Part shown: piece by piece, positions 10,873 through 22,328 of the stretch
Layout of the letters: every line of letters begins with the position of its first letter
Position numbering within the stretch: position 1 is the first letter of the stretch
DNA from: Takakia lepidozioides
Taxonomy: Eukaryota > Streptophyta > Takakiopsida > Takakiales > Takakiaceae
Direction of reading: 5' to 3'
Assembly (NCBI GenBank): GCA_030704615.1
Contig: CM060731.1
Coordinates: forward strand, 93,536,756 to 93,600,755
DNA length: 64,000 nt
The notes under the pieces: model-generated
What the model saw: the letters and a program-made list of their open reading frames with translations, nothing else
Database searches by the model: none
What the model was told of the DNA's origin: nothing
Program-made: the position numbers and the translations under genes

Positions 10873-12390
10873 GCAATAATTTCTCGTGCAACAATTTTGG
10901 ATATCAACTTGGTGCCAGTGTGGCAGTCCCCACATATACATAGGTTTTTAATGATGCGGATAGGGGTCCTAGGGGGTGTGCTAATGAGCCCAAAAGCTAT
11001 GGCCAGCTTTTCGCTGTGGTGGTAAAGAGCCCGTTCCTTCATCTGCTGATCCACATCACGCAACACAAAGCGTGTCTCAGGCACATATCCCGCCTCCTTA
11101 ATCTGCCAAGTCAATCTCTCTAACGCATCATAGATCTCCTCTGCTTGTGGGTGAGATCTATCTCCAATGGCAAATGTATCCATCTTGTGATTCCACCTTG
11201 AAAATACATTCTGCAGCACACTCTGCTAACTCCACATTTCCATAGATTCTGCGGGCACCAAGCAAGGCCCCCCACACTGAAGCACTTGGTTTGAGTGCCA
11301 TGTTGGCAATAAAATATTCTTCATCCAAGCGCCCTGCATGGCCAAGGAGGTCAACCATGCAGGTGCAGTGCTTTTCTGTTGGTGTAATGCCATGCTATTG
11401 ACACATGGATTGAAAATAATGACCACCTTCATCTACAAGGCCCAAATGGCTGCATGCAGAGAGAACACCAATAAATGTGACCTCATTTGGCTTCACACTA
11501 GTTTAAACAGTTGGAGAGCCTCGTGACCACGCCCATGCTGAGCGTATCCTATAATCATCGTAGTCCATGAGACCACATCTGGTTTAAGAATTTTGTCAAA
11601 CACCTCCCGTGCATCCTCTACACTCCCACATTTGGTATACAAATCAATGAGGGCATTCCTGACGTAGCATCTGACTCACACACAGATTTGATAATGTAGG
11701 CATGGACCCACTTGCCCTGTTCCAGGGATGCTTCACACCCTCTCTTTGCATTTGTCGAAAGAGTTTGAAAGCCTCCTCACCATGACCACTATGTGCACAT
11801 CCTCCAATCATCGCAGTCCATGAGACCACATCTCGCTTAGGCATTCTGACAAACACATTGAGTGCATCCATCACACTCCTGCACTTGCAATACATACTGA
11901 CAAGGGCATTCCTGAGTCCAACATCTGACTCAAATTCAGCTTTGATGATGCTGGCAAGGAGCTGCTTGCCCCGTTCTAAAGCCTCCGGGCCAGCACAAGC
12001 GTTGAGGACAATAATAAAAGAGACAATATCTGCCTTCATGCCTTCTCTTTGCATGCGCTGAAAGAGTTAAAAAGACCATGACCATGCTGAGCAGATCCTG
12101 CAATCATAGCAGTCCACGAGAGCCCATTTCGCTTGGGCATTGCACGTCAAATACTCGGGTGGCATCCATCAAACTCTCACACCTGCAATACATGCTGACA
12201 AGGGCAGTCCCCACAGGGACATCCCCCTCAAGTCCAGCCTCAATGCACGCACCACATCACGTTCAGCAATACTGTCAAACACTCCATTTGCATCCTCGAT
12301 GCACCCACATTTGACATACATGTCCACCAGGGCAGTGTTCACAATGACATCGGGTACAATTCCAGATTTGATAATGTCACCATGGTCCAT
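10873..12390 (-). pseudogene. DYW-type PPR pseudogene, truncated before the DYW end
   Basis: On the minus strand, from 12,390 downwards, I see PPR motifs (TALVDMYVKCG; MQREGMKADIVSF; VRMPKRDVVSWTAMIGG), an E domain (MVDLLGHAGRLDE, SASVWGALLGA) near 11,160-11,360, and a DYW deaminase near 10,875-11,215. The DYW domain keeps HSEKLAIAFG (zinc-binding H and catalytic E) and CGDCH. It stops at the inverted-repeat arm after KIVAREI, so the final CxC zinc ligands and the D-Y-W tripeptide are missing. Several frame changes occur upstream. An intact relative would be a chloroplast or mitochondrial C-to-U editing factor; this copy cannot be. Confidence 0.82.
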
Positions 12391-12600
12391 GGTTGCATCG
12401 TCAAAGCTGGAATTGTACCAGATGTCATCCTGAACACTGCCCTGGTGGACATGTATGCCAAATGTGGGTGCATTAAGGATGCGAATGGAGTTAATTTCAG
12501 CATTATGGCTGAACGAGATGTGGCGTCGTGGAACACATTGCTTGCAAGGGTATGCACAGTAGGGGCGCGGGATGGAGGCTTTGGAGCTCTATTCCAAAGT
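12391..12600 (+). pseudogene. PPR unit fragment
   Basis: Plus-strand unit (VHGCIVKAGIVPDVILNTALVDMYAKCG, with MAERDVASWNT) that abuts the minus-strand pseudogene at a short inverted junction near 12,385. It runs directly into the right inverted-repeat arm. Confidence 0.75.
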
Positions 12601-13072
12601 TTATTGAGCCTGTCACAGGCTGTCATTGTCAGCTGCTAGCAGCAAGGCAAGGATGTATGCATGATTTGTGCAGAGGCATGGATAGTTGAAGGAGCAGGGA
12701 TAGAATGTGGGTCCAGATTCATCCAAGGGGACCGGACTTCAAGCTCCAGATTACCTATGATTCCCTGTGGATCAATAGCTACAAGAAACCTGCATGGGTA
12801 GATGGTCAACTAAAGGCACGTTTGTTTGCATTTGCAGTGCGTGTGCAAGCCTGGCAGCCCTGGAAAAGAGGAAAGAGGCCCATGGTGACATCGTCAAATA
12901 CCAGATGTCATTCTGAACATTGCCCAACGCGATGCTTGCAGGGTATGCACAACAGGGGCGCGGGATGGAGGCTTTGGAGACCTATGAACAAATGATGGGG
13001 GAAAAGGTGAAGTGCAACCACATCACGTTTGTGTGCATTGGCAATGCTTGTGCAAGCCTAGCAGCCGTGGAA
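12540..13072 (+). repeat. Right arm of the inverted repeat, with PPR unit at 12,820-13,072
   Basis: Reverse complement of 10,330-10,872. The non-coding block (12,600-12,815) is followed by a PPR unit ([13 protein letters not shown] in one frame; [35 protein letters not shown]). The break near 12,900 removes part of the unit, so it cannot code. Confidence 0.82.
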
Positions 13073-13239
13073 AAGGGAAAAGTGTGGGTCCAGATTCAGC
13101 ATCTGCGGCACAATTCATAAAATCAGGCACTGCTAATGAAGGCATCTTCTTCAAAACATTTCACCCTGTTTTCCCCCCTTATCGAAATCGTCCTTAAATT
13201 TTCATGTTGATTTCTGCAAGTTACTGGTTGAGTGAACCT

Positions 13240-13465
13240 TTGATAGTTGGCAATGCGTGTGCAAGCCTGACAGCTCTGGAGAAGGGCAAAGAGGTCCATG
13301 GCGACATTGTCAGAGCTGCAATTGTACCACATGTCATTCTGAACAATACCCTCGTGGACATGTATGAAGGGAACAGTATGGCTGAACGAGATGTGGTGTC
13401 GTGGAACTTGATGTTTGTAGGGTCTGCACAGCAGGGGCACTGGATGGAGGTTTTGGCACCAGATG
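13240..13465 (+). pseudogene. PPR unit fragment
   Basis: NACASLTALEKGKEVHGDIV, then VPHVILNNTLVDMYEG, and AERDVVSWNLMFVG. The MYAKCG block is shortened to MYEG by a deletion also seen in the unit near 10,120. No start codon or continuous frame. Confidence 0.75.
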
Positions 13466-13559
13466 TTGTGCTTGGCACACTATATAAACCCAGTAAGACC
13501 AGGGAGTAGTTGAGCAGCTCAGTCTCAACCCTTTCCTAGTGCCAACAAACTCTGATGTG

Positions 13560-13935
13560 GATTCACGCCAAGAAAGGTCTGGAAGCTGGAAAGCAGGTGC
13601 ACACTCACAAGCATCGCAGGGTATGCACAGCAGGGACGTGGGATGGTGGATTTGGAGACCTATGATCAAATTATGGGGGAAGGGGTGAAGCCCAACACAT
13701 CATGTTTTTGTGCGATTGCAATGCTTGTGCAAGCCTGGCAGCCCTGGAAAAGGTCAAAAGAGGTCTATGGTGACATTGTCAAAGCTGGAATTGTACCAGA
13801 TGTCATTCTGAACTCTGCCCTGGTGGACATGTATGCCCAATGTGGGTGCATTGAGGATGCAAAGCAAGGAACTTATGTGTACTCTGTTTATGTACTGAGT
13901 GGCAAGGAGGCTTTGGAGATTGTGAATGGGTGATG
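13560..13935 (+). pseudogene. PPR unit fragment, last of the cluster
   Basis: A chimera: an N-terminal-like piece (KKGLEAGKQVHTH) joined to an internal unit (GDIVKAGIVPDVILNSALVDMYAQCGCIEDAK), which ends in unrelated sequence. The frame shifts near 13,690 and 13,750. Confidence 0.72.
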
Positions 13936-14439
13936 CCTGGTAGGTGAACCTCATGTGTATTCTGATGCCTGTGCCAGTCTTTGAGCACTGAAAAAGTGCA
14001 GATGGATCTGTATGTATTTGTAAGCCTTTACGTTCTGATGTGAGGTTCTCTGGTTTTATGATAGGAACAAAACAATTGTGAGCAGGAAGTGAAGGGCCAG
14101 TTCCTATTGGAATTCCTCAATCAGCATAGCTGGGCCTGAATCAAACATCAATGGACTAGGCCTTTCGTCTTCACTAGGTGTTGTTGCTAAGAAAATAACC
14201 GATTGTGAGAGGGTCCCTAATCGAATGATGCTTCCAGGTACAGGTGAAGCAGAGGAATATAACATACTGTTACATCGCACTTTGCACCTAACTTCCCAAC
14301 AACGCGGTGTAGCATCAACCTCGGTCTGAGAGAGAAAGCCACAGTTCTATAGATTAGCGTGATTAATTTTAAAGTTGCACTCTCAGGGTTTAATAATTCT
14401 CCTAAAAAACCCACCGATATATACTTTCATCTGCCCCTG

Positions 14440-14442
<3 letters not shown>

Positions 14443-14482
<40 letters not shown>

Positions 14483-14486
14483 ACAC
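14443..14486. repeat. (CT)n microsatellite
   Basis: More than 20 CT dinucleotides with one interruption, directly upstream of the ATG at 14,504. Confidence 0.9.
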
Positions 14487-14503
14487 CATACATACAAACA
14501 ACC

Positions 14504-15228
14504 ATGTCAACGTCAGAAATAGCCGACATAATAGACACTGTAATGGACCAATAAATTCAGGAAATAACCCACCAAGACATGACAAACGTGATATACGACA
14601 GTTTCACGTCCAATGACCATCATGCCCTAAAGGTGGGGAACACATGGAAGCGCCTGCCCTACAGTACAAACTTCCACAGCGCCTTGTGAAACGTCCCTTC
14701 AGACCGTGAAGTAATAACAATCTTCGTAGGTATTGCAAAATTCCCCTACCTTGGCAAAACCGGGAATTACAGATTCGTGACTTTCGCCAAAGAACTCAAA
14801 GACGCAAAATTCACAATATTGATAGAAGACAGCCATTTCTTGTTCAACTACGCAAATACAATACAGAATGGTTCGATAATTGAAGGAGGAGAGGCGAGGA
14901 CATGACGTGGATGGACAACATGAGCTTCACGAAAAAGCTCCTAAAAACTAACGCAAACAACAACTCTGGCTCGACGTCCAGTAACAACAAACGTCAAAAA
15001 ACAAACAATGACGGGATGTACAATACAATAGAAGTCCTTAACGAAAATGGCCAAAAAATGGATGGAGAATCCGTACGTTCAGGGGATCTTGTTGCAGTCA
15101 AGTGTAACATCCGATATTGGATGAATTTCCATCACAAGAAACACGGGCTTTCATTCCAATTAAAAGGGGTCAAACTGTTGGCCAAAGCAGAAGGAGGAGA
15201 CAGAGTGACAACTGGAGCAAAAGCATAG
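14504..15228 (+). pseudogene. Disabled gene resembling a viral or transposon ssDNA-binding protein
   Basis: A reading frame of about 240 codons with an ATG at 14,504, in-frame stops at 14,552-14,554 (TAA) and near 14,690 (TGA), and a frameshift near 14,895. The last 108 codons are open from an ATG at 14,902. The product has an N-terminal part with YLGKTGNYRFVTFAKEL, an asparagine/serine-rich linker with the basic NKRQK, and a C-terminal segment (VRSGDLVAVKCNIRYW; HGLSFQLKGVKLL) that looks like the last strands of an OB-fold, as in single-strand DNA-binding proteins of large DNA viruses and some transposons. The A/C-rich codon use differs from the neighbours. Origin from an integrated DNA virus or a virus-like element is inference. 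Confidence 0.4.
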
Positions 15229-15239
15229 CTTGGTAGAGC

Positions 15240-16955
15240 TTAAATTAGACACATCTAAACGTTCCATGTAAGGGCCACCATATTTTCTCTCTCTCATGAT
15301 CCTCGAGTATGGCCCATCCGTCCGGACGTCCTTCTCAGAAGTCGTCGCTAGTAGTGCGGAGCAACGCGAAGCCCTAGTAAAGCATTAGTTATTTCTAAGA
15401 TTTGTAGAAAGTGGTGGGTAGTGTGGTATATTTTGTCGAAGGGTCTACCTGTCCGCTCGAAGGCTGGAGTCAGTCTGCTGGAGGGTGTGCCCAGTCTGCT
15501 AGAAGGTTGGAGTCAGTCCACGTTTGGCATAGAAAGAGCTAAGCCAAAGAACACCAATGTGGGGCCTGTTCAAGAGGGAGAGGGAGACAAGGAGGGTGAC
15601 TACATTACTTGTGTGTTCAAGGTTGTTAGCTTGGTTTCATCATAGAGTAAAACTGCATTTGTGAAGGCCAAATGTGGTTGGGCAAATGTTGAAGTCTTTT
15701 TTGACTAGGATTAGGTACCTTGAAAAGTTTTCCTCCGCAGATCCAATATCATATGCAAAAGTATTGATCAAACAATTTTTGAGAGCATTTCTCCCTGGTA
15801 AAGGGTACGATTCCCAAAAATCTTCTCTGGAACATCCAGCAGTACCTAATTTGGAGAGTGAACAAGTGGGAAAGTGTGCAACCCATGCTGGACCAGCCAA
15901 ATCAATCCCAAACTATAGCCATTACATACTTTTCCGCCCATTTTCAAACTCGACACACTCTCAATTCAGATCAATGCATACACCGAACAGTACCCTGCAA
16001 CTATGTTTGTTCTTGGAATTGCCTCGAAAAAATATCAAAAACCTAATTCTCATCTGCTTTTCATACAAGTTCTTCGTGCAAGACACATTTGTAGGAACGT
16101 CGAGAGAGAGACATGTGGGAGACGATAGCTATACGCGTGTCAAGGGATCCCCTTGGTTTGCTTGCTTTGAAGGAGTATGTTGCAGAGGATCAAACAAGTG
16201 TGAGAGATCCGTGTGAGAGACGGAGGGAGGAGGCCCTGCTTTTCTTTTTATTTGGCGGGTGTGAGGATTCTGTCTCGCACGGAATCAATGGTAGGCGAAG
16301 GGGTGACAGGTGACAGCTCTAAGAAACCATGGTGGGCGCAACGTTGGATTACCAAGCTGCATTACTGGACGATTTTGTCATTAAACTTCGCTCAATTTTC
16401 TGAAGGCAGCCACTGGAAAGAGATCATTTCAAGTAATTAGTGCAGAAGGCGCACCAAGGTAAGCATTTTGGATGACAGGTATGTCAGCAATGATGTTATG
16501 CATATGCTGGAACAGCCCAACCTAAGCAACTTCGTTGTAGAGCTCTCTCTCTCTCTCTCTCCCTCTCCCGCGGACGTTATAAAGCACATTTCATTTCATA
16601 TCTCTCCCTCTCATGCTATATGTTGAGGGAAGTGTCAAACTGGGAGGACTTTGGAAGCCCCAAGCCTTGTTGGTGTAGATCTTAAATTGCAAGCCCAACT
16701 AATTGGACAAGAGTTGTGGGTTACAATGCATTGTTCCATACACCCAGCATCCTTTCTGCCAAGACATGCCATCAAGCCATTTCTGGATTTTACATTTTAA
16801 GATACTGGCTTGGCCGACAAGCTCGCCCACTGTCGAGCTCCTGTAGTTCAAGTAGCTCACATGACGAAGGGCCTGACAACCAAAGACAATGACTTTGTCT
16901 TTGCATAGACTGCAAGGGGATTCGGCGACGCCTCATAAGGATTTGTGAAGCATGA
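15240..16955. other. No recognised gene
   Basis: Contains an open frame of 180 codons at 15,674-16,216 (+) without recognisable domains, a (CT)n stretch near 16,542-16,562, and repeats of CAGTCTGCTNGAAGG near 15,470-15,520. I see no support for a gene. Confidence 0.5.
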
Positions 16956-16959
16956 GCAA

Positions 16960-18490
16960 CATCGTGAGCTTTTCCAAGCACAAGCTGCGGTCGGCGATGA
17001 TCTTGAGGAGGATCCCGATCCCAATCCCGAGGTTAATGATGGGCCAGCCGATGATGGAGAAGAACATGAAGACGTAGATGAAGATGATGAGGGATGGAGA
17101 GGCAAACTTCCTTGATGCATGGGAAGCGCTGCAAACTCCTGTGTACGATGGATGTGGAACCAGTGTGTTGTCCTTCACACTTCTTCTTCTGGAGTGGCAG
17201 AGTACCCATCAGGTCACAAACATTGCTTTCAACAGGATCCTAAGCTTGATTAGGGAAGAGCTTGGTCACAAGAATTTACCACAAGTCATTACAAGGCAAA
17301 GGTTGGGCTGAACAAATTGGGGCTAGGGTACAACAAGATGCATGCTATTCAAAAAGAAGGAGAAAAGAAGGAGATGACGTGTCGTGTGTGTCACACAAAT
17401 AGGTACAGGAATGAGAAAAAGAAGATCCCTCGGAAAGTTCTATGGCATTTTCCATTAATACCTAGACTTTTGAGGATATGCCATACGGAGTCCCTTGCAG
17501 CATTGATGTCTGGGTTTAGGGACACGGCAAGCTCAGATAGCATGTGTAGGAATCCTGAATATAGTGTTGCTTGGAAGCACATCGACACTATGTGGCTAGA
17601 GTTTGGTGAGGAGCACAAGAATGTGAGGTTGGGGCTGGCGTTGGATGGGATTAATCCATATGGCTCCAACGACACTAGATGGTCAACATGGCCGGTTATT
17701 CTTCTCAATTACAACCTGCGCCCAAACATAGTGACGAAACTTGTCTTTGTAATGCTCAGCCTGCTCATCCCTAGGAAGAAACAAGTGCAACTTATGGATG
17801 TGTATTTGGAACCTCTGATCAACAAACTCCAACTACTGTGGGTAGGTAAAAAACGATTGGATCCTTTTGATCATAATATATCCAATTGCAGCAAAAGTTT
17901 TGTGAAGATTAATGCATCGAATCTCTGAGCAATGTTGATTTGCCTTACTCGTTGTTTTGCCTACTTGATTATATAGGTGTGCGGGCCTATGACATCAATA
18001 AACCTCCCCAAGATCGGAATTTCACACTTCGAGGCATTTTACTATGGACAATCCACGACTTTGTTGGCTATCAGTATGCGGCTGGCTGTTCAACAGACGG
18101 CTATTTTGCATGTCCTACTTGAGGGCAAGCTTGGAGAGGTTGCTGATCAAAACACCTTGGAAAGTGTGTGAGTGAGGGGCATCGCCGGCTCCTTCCACTC
18201 GATCATCCGTTCCGATTCCCAGGAGAAGCCTTTACGGAGCTTGAGGACCCGCCTCCCCCGTTGTCTGTAACTGGAGAGGATTGGCTCACTAGGGCCAGGC
18301 AAGTGGACCCCACAATGATAGGCAGGGACGATGAAGAAGAAGATGATTTGGATATCGGAGGAATCAAGAGGGTATCAATCTTTTTCAAGTTGACATATTG
18401 GAAGTACCTTCTCATCCGCAACCTTCTCGACCCCATGCATGTAGAAAAGAAATGTTTGTCAGCTGTTGTTGGGGTTCTTGTTTGGAGATA
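16960..18490 (+). pseudogene. CACTA (En/Spm) TNP2-type transposase pseudogene
   Basis: TNP2 transposases cut and join CACTA elements. Matching segments in order: SFTLLLLEWQSTHQVTN and RILSLIREELGHKNLP (17,150-17,290), LGLGYNKMHA and CRVCHTNRYRNEKKKIPRKV (17,320-17,440), VRLGLALDGINPYGSNDT and WPVILLNYNL (17,625-17,720), TLRGILLWTIHDF and YQYAAGCSTDGYFACP (18,025-18,120), GHRRLLPLDHPFR (18,178-18,215), IKRVSIFFKLTYWKYLLIR and LLDPMHVEK (18,360-18,450). The frame changes near 17,310, 17,930 and 18,120, with a stop after the last segment, so it is dead. An acidic stretch encoded near 17,030-17,100 precedes it. The ends of the element were not found. Confidence 0.85.
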
Positions 18491-18524
18491 ATGACACCCC
18501 TGAAGTAAGGTTTGGAAAGTGCAA

Positions 18525-18552
18525 GCGGGAGGGCGGAGCTCCGCTCTCCCGC
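18525..18552. repeat. GC-rich hairpin around GGAGCTCC
   Basis: A 14-bp arm (GCGGGAGGGCGGAG) is followed at once by its near-perfect reverse complement. The same hairpin occurs inverted at 46,297-46,327. Both copies lie just upstream of C-rich LINE-like DNA, each in the LINE's own direction. Confidence 0.75.
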
Positions 18553-18559
18553 GCTGTTT

Positions 18560-21500
18560 CTCGCCACTTTTAGTAATGACTAATCTTGTTAGGGTTTTTC
18601 TATTTTCTCATCTTGTTCTTTGGTTTTATGCAAGCTTCTTTGGTGCCTCCGCTATGTTAGCTATCTCTAAGACTAGCTCTGCCGCCCCCATGGCCAAACC
18701 TTGCACTCCTCGCGATGCCTTGCAGCGCTGCTGCCGAGATCAAGGGAGTGGTTACTCTACCCTATATTGCCTGATTCATATGCTTCTTCTAAGCTCTGCT
18801 TTGCTGGATTCGGTGACTTTTTCCACCACTAAGTTCACTAGGGCCGCTTCTAGACCCCACCAAGCGGCTCTTCTTCGACAGATGTATGATCGCTCTCTGC
18901 TGCACGCCTCCAGCCCCTCTGGCTCTCAGAAGTATCGATTTTCCCCCTCCAAGCCAAGTTTTCCTCGTGCCGCTCTAAACTCGACCCTCACACGACTGCG
19001 ACATTGTTCCCCATCGACAAAAAGTATGCGCATCTACAACAGGGAACCCCCATGGTGGCCCAGCCCGAGGCACAAGATACCATCAACGTGTAGAAGGTCA
19101 GGCGGCTGCTCCATGTCCACTGCGAACAATCCCACGTACTTAGACCAAGGGTTTCAAACGACGCAGCCTACTTCACAGCACCAGTAGTGGCAACCCCCTG
19201 GCAGTTCAATGGCGACCTGGTGGCGGTCTATGATGCATTCGCGACGGGCTCCCACGTTCAAGGAAATCAGTGTTATGGGGATAAGGTACGATCTAGCTCT
19301 CGTTTGGTCTCGACCTTGCTCTCGTGTGCTCACCCTACCTGTTCACTACCGGCCTAACGGCGCCAACATACCCTGCATAGTCATGTTTACGGGGCCCTCC
19401 CAACCTCCCGAGTCCCACCGGAAACAACACCAGTCATACCACCCCAAACCCCTCCCCCCCCTGCGTTTCAACTCGCTTGGGACAGGCTGAAGGGGCTCTG
19501 CCCCAACTCTGTCTTCATCAACCCTCCGGAGGTGTCTGGACTCCTCAAGGGAGCCCTTCAACATACCGCAACGGCTGTGTTCTGCATTAATGGGCTGCTG
19601 CCCGTTCTTCAAGCTAATGGTGGTGGCACTCCAGTATGGAGGATCGGTTTCTAGATAGGCCCATGTATGGAAAAGGCCTGGCGAGTGCGACTTCTCGACA
19701 ATCCGATCTTCCACGTTGCCAGGATGCTCTACTCTCTGGCGGTCGGCTCCACAGGCAGGCACGCGCTGCTCTACCGGGTGGTTAGCGCTCTTGGGATGGC
19801 AGACATCCCCGTGGAGGGGCTCTTAATCAGGTCAGGTGATTCCCACGGGTGCTTTATCTTAGTTGGCGTCCCTAAGTTACAGTGTGCTGATGCCAATGAC
19901 ACTAGTGTTGTGACTGGCGCCATCACAACACCCGCAATGCTGCCTTCGCCGCCGTCCCTTGCCATCTACATGCCATTTTATTCCTAGGGAGTACACCCGC
20001 CCCTTCTTCCCACCCTGGTTGTTCCCTCCCTCCCCCATGTTACCACAAAAATTGCTTTACTCTTACTGCATCGTCTCTTTCTGAAAACCCAAAGGGACTG
20101 GCCTCCGGACCTTACTTCTACTGTATTCTCCTCATTTTCTGATACCCTGTTGCCAGGTCTTGTATGGCATCTTGCAATCACGGGGTACCCAACTACTCTC
20201 TGGGACATACCACGCACACTCTCAAAGCACCCTGCGGATCAAGTCTTGTACTCGCGGCAGGCTGTCTCATATCGGCCAATACCCACGGTATTCCAGCTAA
20301 TTTATCCAGGTATTCGACCGCTCAATGATCTATACCTGCAGGCAAATTATCTCTGTTCAGGTAATCACTTCGACTCATCTCTATTTCCATTGTCAGTATT
20401 GCCTCCCTGCTTGCTGATAGCTGCTTCTCTGTCGATCTACCAATACCAGACTGTGCCTGCCCAATTTATGCCCCTCTCTCCAATTATATGATCTGGCCCT
20501 GTCCCCTGCTATCACCCTTACTCTTCTCTCGCCGATATCTGTTCCTCGCTCTACTCTCTATCTCCTTTTTACAGGCTCGGCACCAAGCAAGGACCACTCA
20601 ACATGCTACTTGGGCCTACTGGCTCCTGCTATTTCAAACAATTTCACTCCAATGTTACTCCCCCCTCATGATTTTACACAAAGATTTCTCCGCCATGATC
20701 TTCCTCTATACCTCCCACAAAATTGGTTACTACCATTCTGTTATTCATCCAATGTCTACCGCTTACCATCCATCTCATATTTATCATCGTCTCCCAGATG
20801 TATATCATCCATTTTTTATTCACCGCCGCCTCATCCCGAACACCCGTGCCTCACCCTACCCTGCGATTTAATACCATTTCCCCCTCATGTGTCCACGGTA
20901 TGTATTTCATCCAAGGACTATCATGTCCACATACCGCAACCTCACACAATACTCCTAAAGCTCCATCCACTATCCCCCGACCTGGAAATCTGTTACCCCA
21001 CGCCACACTATCCTTCACATGGTGCCTTGCTATAACCTCTCCCACAATGTTCTCTCAACCCCCACCTGCCAGTTCCCATCAGATATATTCAAATCTCGGA
21101 CAACCCCACTCTCACACAATACCCCCTCAATATAACACACTGTTGGCACCATTCATCCTCTACACAATGTACGCATGCACATATGATATCTCGGCTGGAA
21201 TGCTTTACTCAACAAAGTCGCCCTGTTTGCCTAAAAATCGAATTCCGGGATCACAGTGCAATCAGCTGGCCACAATCCCTGGCTCACACTAGTCTGCACC
21301 CCTGGCTGCGTTACACAACACAACTGATCTGTCTATATGCCCACGCCTACTCATACTTCCATCTGCAATGCCATGCCAACTCTACTACACTCTTATACAA
21401 CCCACCAGCTGCTCCACCCATATATCCCCCCACACTATTCTCCCACCAGCTACTTGCTCGTCCCCTTTATCAAACCGCTCCACCACAGACTGCCGAGCTG

Positions 21501-22110
21501 TGGCCCCACATCAAATGGAACTTCATGCACCTGGTGCCACAAGACACAACACTACAAACCCTAACCATTCTCAGCCCCTTCCCACATCGTTCTTCATACC
21601 ACTGCAATATCATACAAAGATTTGCCTATACCCTATACCCAACATAGTAAACTAAGCACCCCCCCAAATCCCTAGCAGCCAATTCACGCAACTCCTGTTA
21701 TCATAACCAGCCTCATAAATCGACACATTACTCAGCTTCAGCCAAAATCCACCCTGTCTGCTTGCAAAATAGCTGCCACCCCACAACCACAACTCTACCT
21801 TGCCATATTACTCCATGTTAACTCCCTTTCCTTAATGCTGCACATTAGACCTCCCACAAGCTGGCTACCTCCCCCCCCCAAAAAAAACACCTTCATCTTT
21901 ACATGTTCTATCTCATCGCCGTCTCTCATCAATCGCTCCCTCCACCAGCCCACATGCACATTACTCCGCATTACAATGGCCTCTGACGGCTCGTTGCCAC
22001 CACTCCATTCCCCAAGCATCCCTCAGCCTCAGAATTTTGTGTGGCCTCGTCGTAATGAGGCCGCAGGGTGCAGAGGGGACAGGGACCTGACAGCGGGCCC
22101 CGCTACATTA
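18560..22110 (+). mobile_element. C-rich LINE-like element, 5' part (ORF1-like region)
   Basis: Long stretch with strong strand asymmetry (C-rich, G-poor on this strand). Around 18,990-19,990 a broken frame gives protein-like sequence: LLHVHCEQSHVLRPRVS, TPWQFNGDLVAVYDAFATG, VWRIGF, ARMLYSLAVGSTGRHALLYR, SALGMADIPVEGLLIRSGD. This reads like a LINE ORF1 or gag-like protein, but I cannot name the family. From 20,000 to 22,110 the DNA is C/T-rich with open frames of biased composition (many P, H, S, T) and no domains. Composition resembles 28,240-30,160 (minus), 45,240-46,060 (minus) and the LINE at 47,980 (plus); true homology was not proven. Confidence 0.45.
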
Positions 22111-22138
22111 AAATGATCCCTATTCCCCCGTTTCTCTT

Positions 22139-22182
22139 ATTCTAGCGACGACCGAAGGTCGGAAGCTAGTTTAGCATAGTGG
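22139..22182. repeat. Short hairpin motif, second copy
   Basis: Same roughly 42-bp motif as at 6,891-6,937. It lies just before the methyltransferase-like gene, so it may mark an element border. Confidence 0.55.
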
Positions 22183-22328
22183 TCATTTTTGATGCATTGT
22201 TGAGGGAGCGTAGGTGGTGCATTAAGATGTCGTCAATGACATCTTAATATGGGAGGTGCAACGATCACTGGTTCGGGTGTCTCCACTGCAATTTGTCTAT
22301 CTCATACGATTGCCTGTCCTCATTTCAA

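Noticed and set aside
15674-16216. 180-codon open frame, plus strand
   Set aside because: No domain, no splice or neighbour support, and ordinary composition; probably chance.
18519-19187. 222-codon open frame with hydrophobic start
   Set aside because: It runs over the GGAGCTCC hairpin and uses a different frame from the protein-like sequence of the LINE-like region; judged a chance frame in C/T-rich DNA.
20488-21655. Several overlapping long plus-strand open frames
   Set aside because: All frames are rich in P, H, S, T, Y and L because the strand is C/T-rich; no frame stands out.
6891-22182. Helitron 3' end (hairpin followed by CTAGT)
   Set aside because: The stem is only 5 bp and similarity between the two copies continues past CTAG, which a Helitron terminus would not do.
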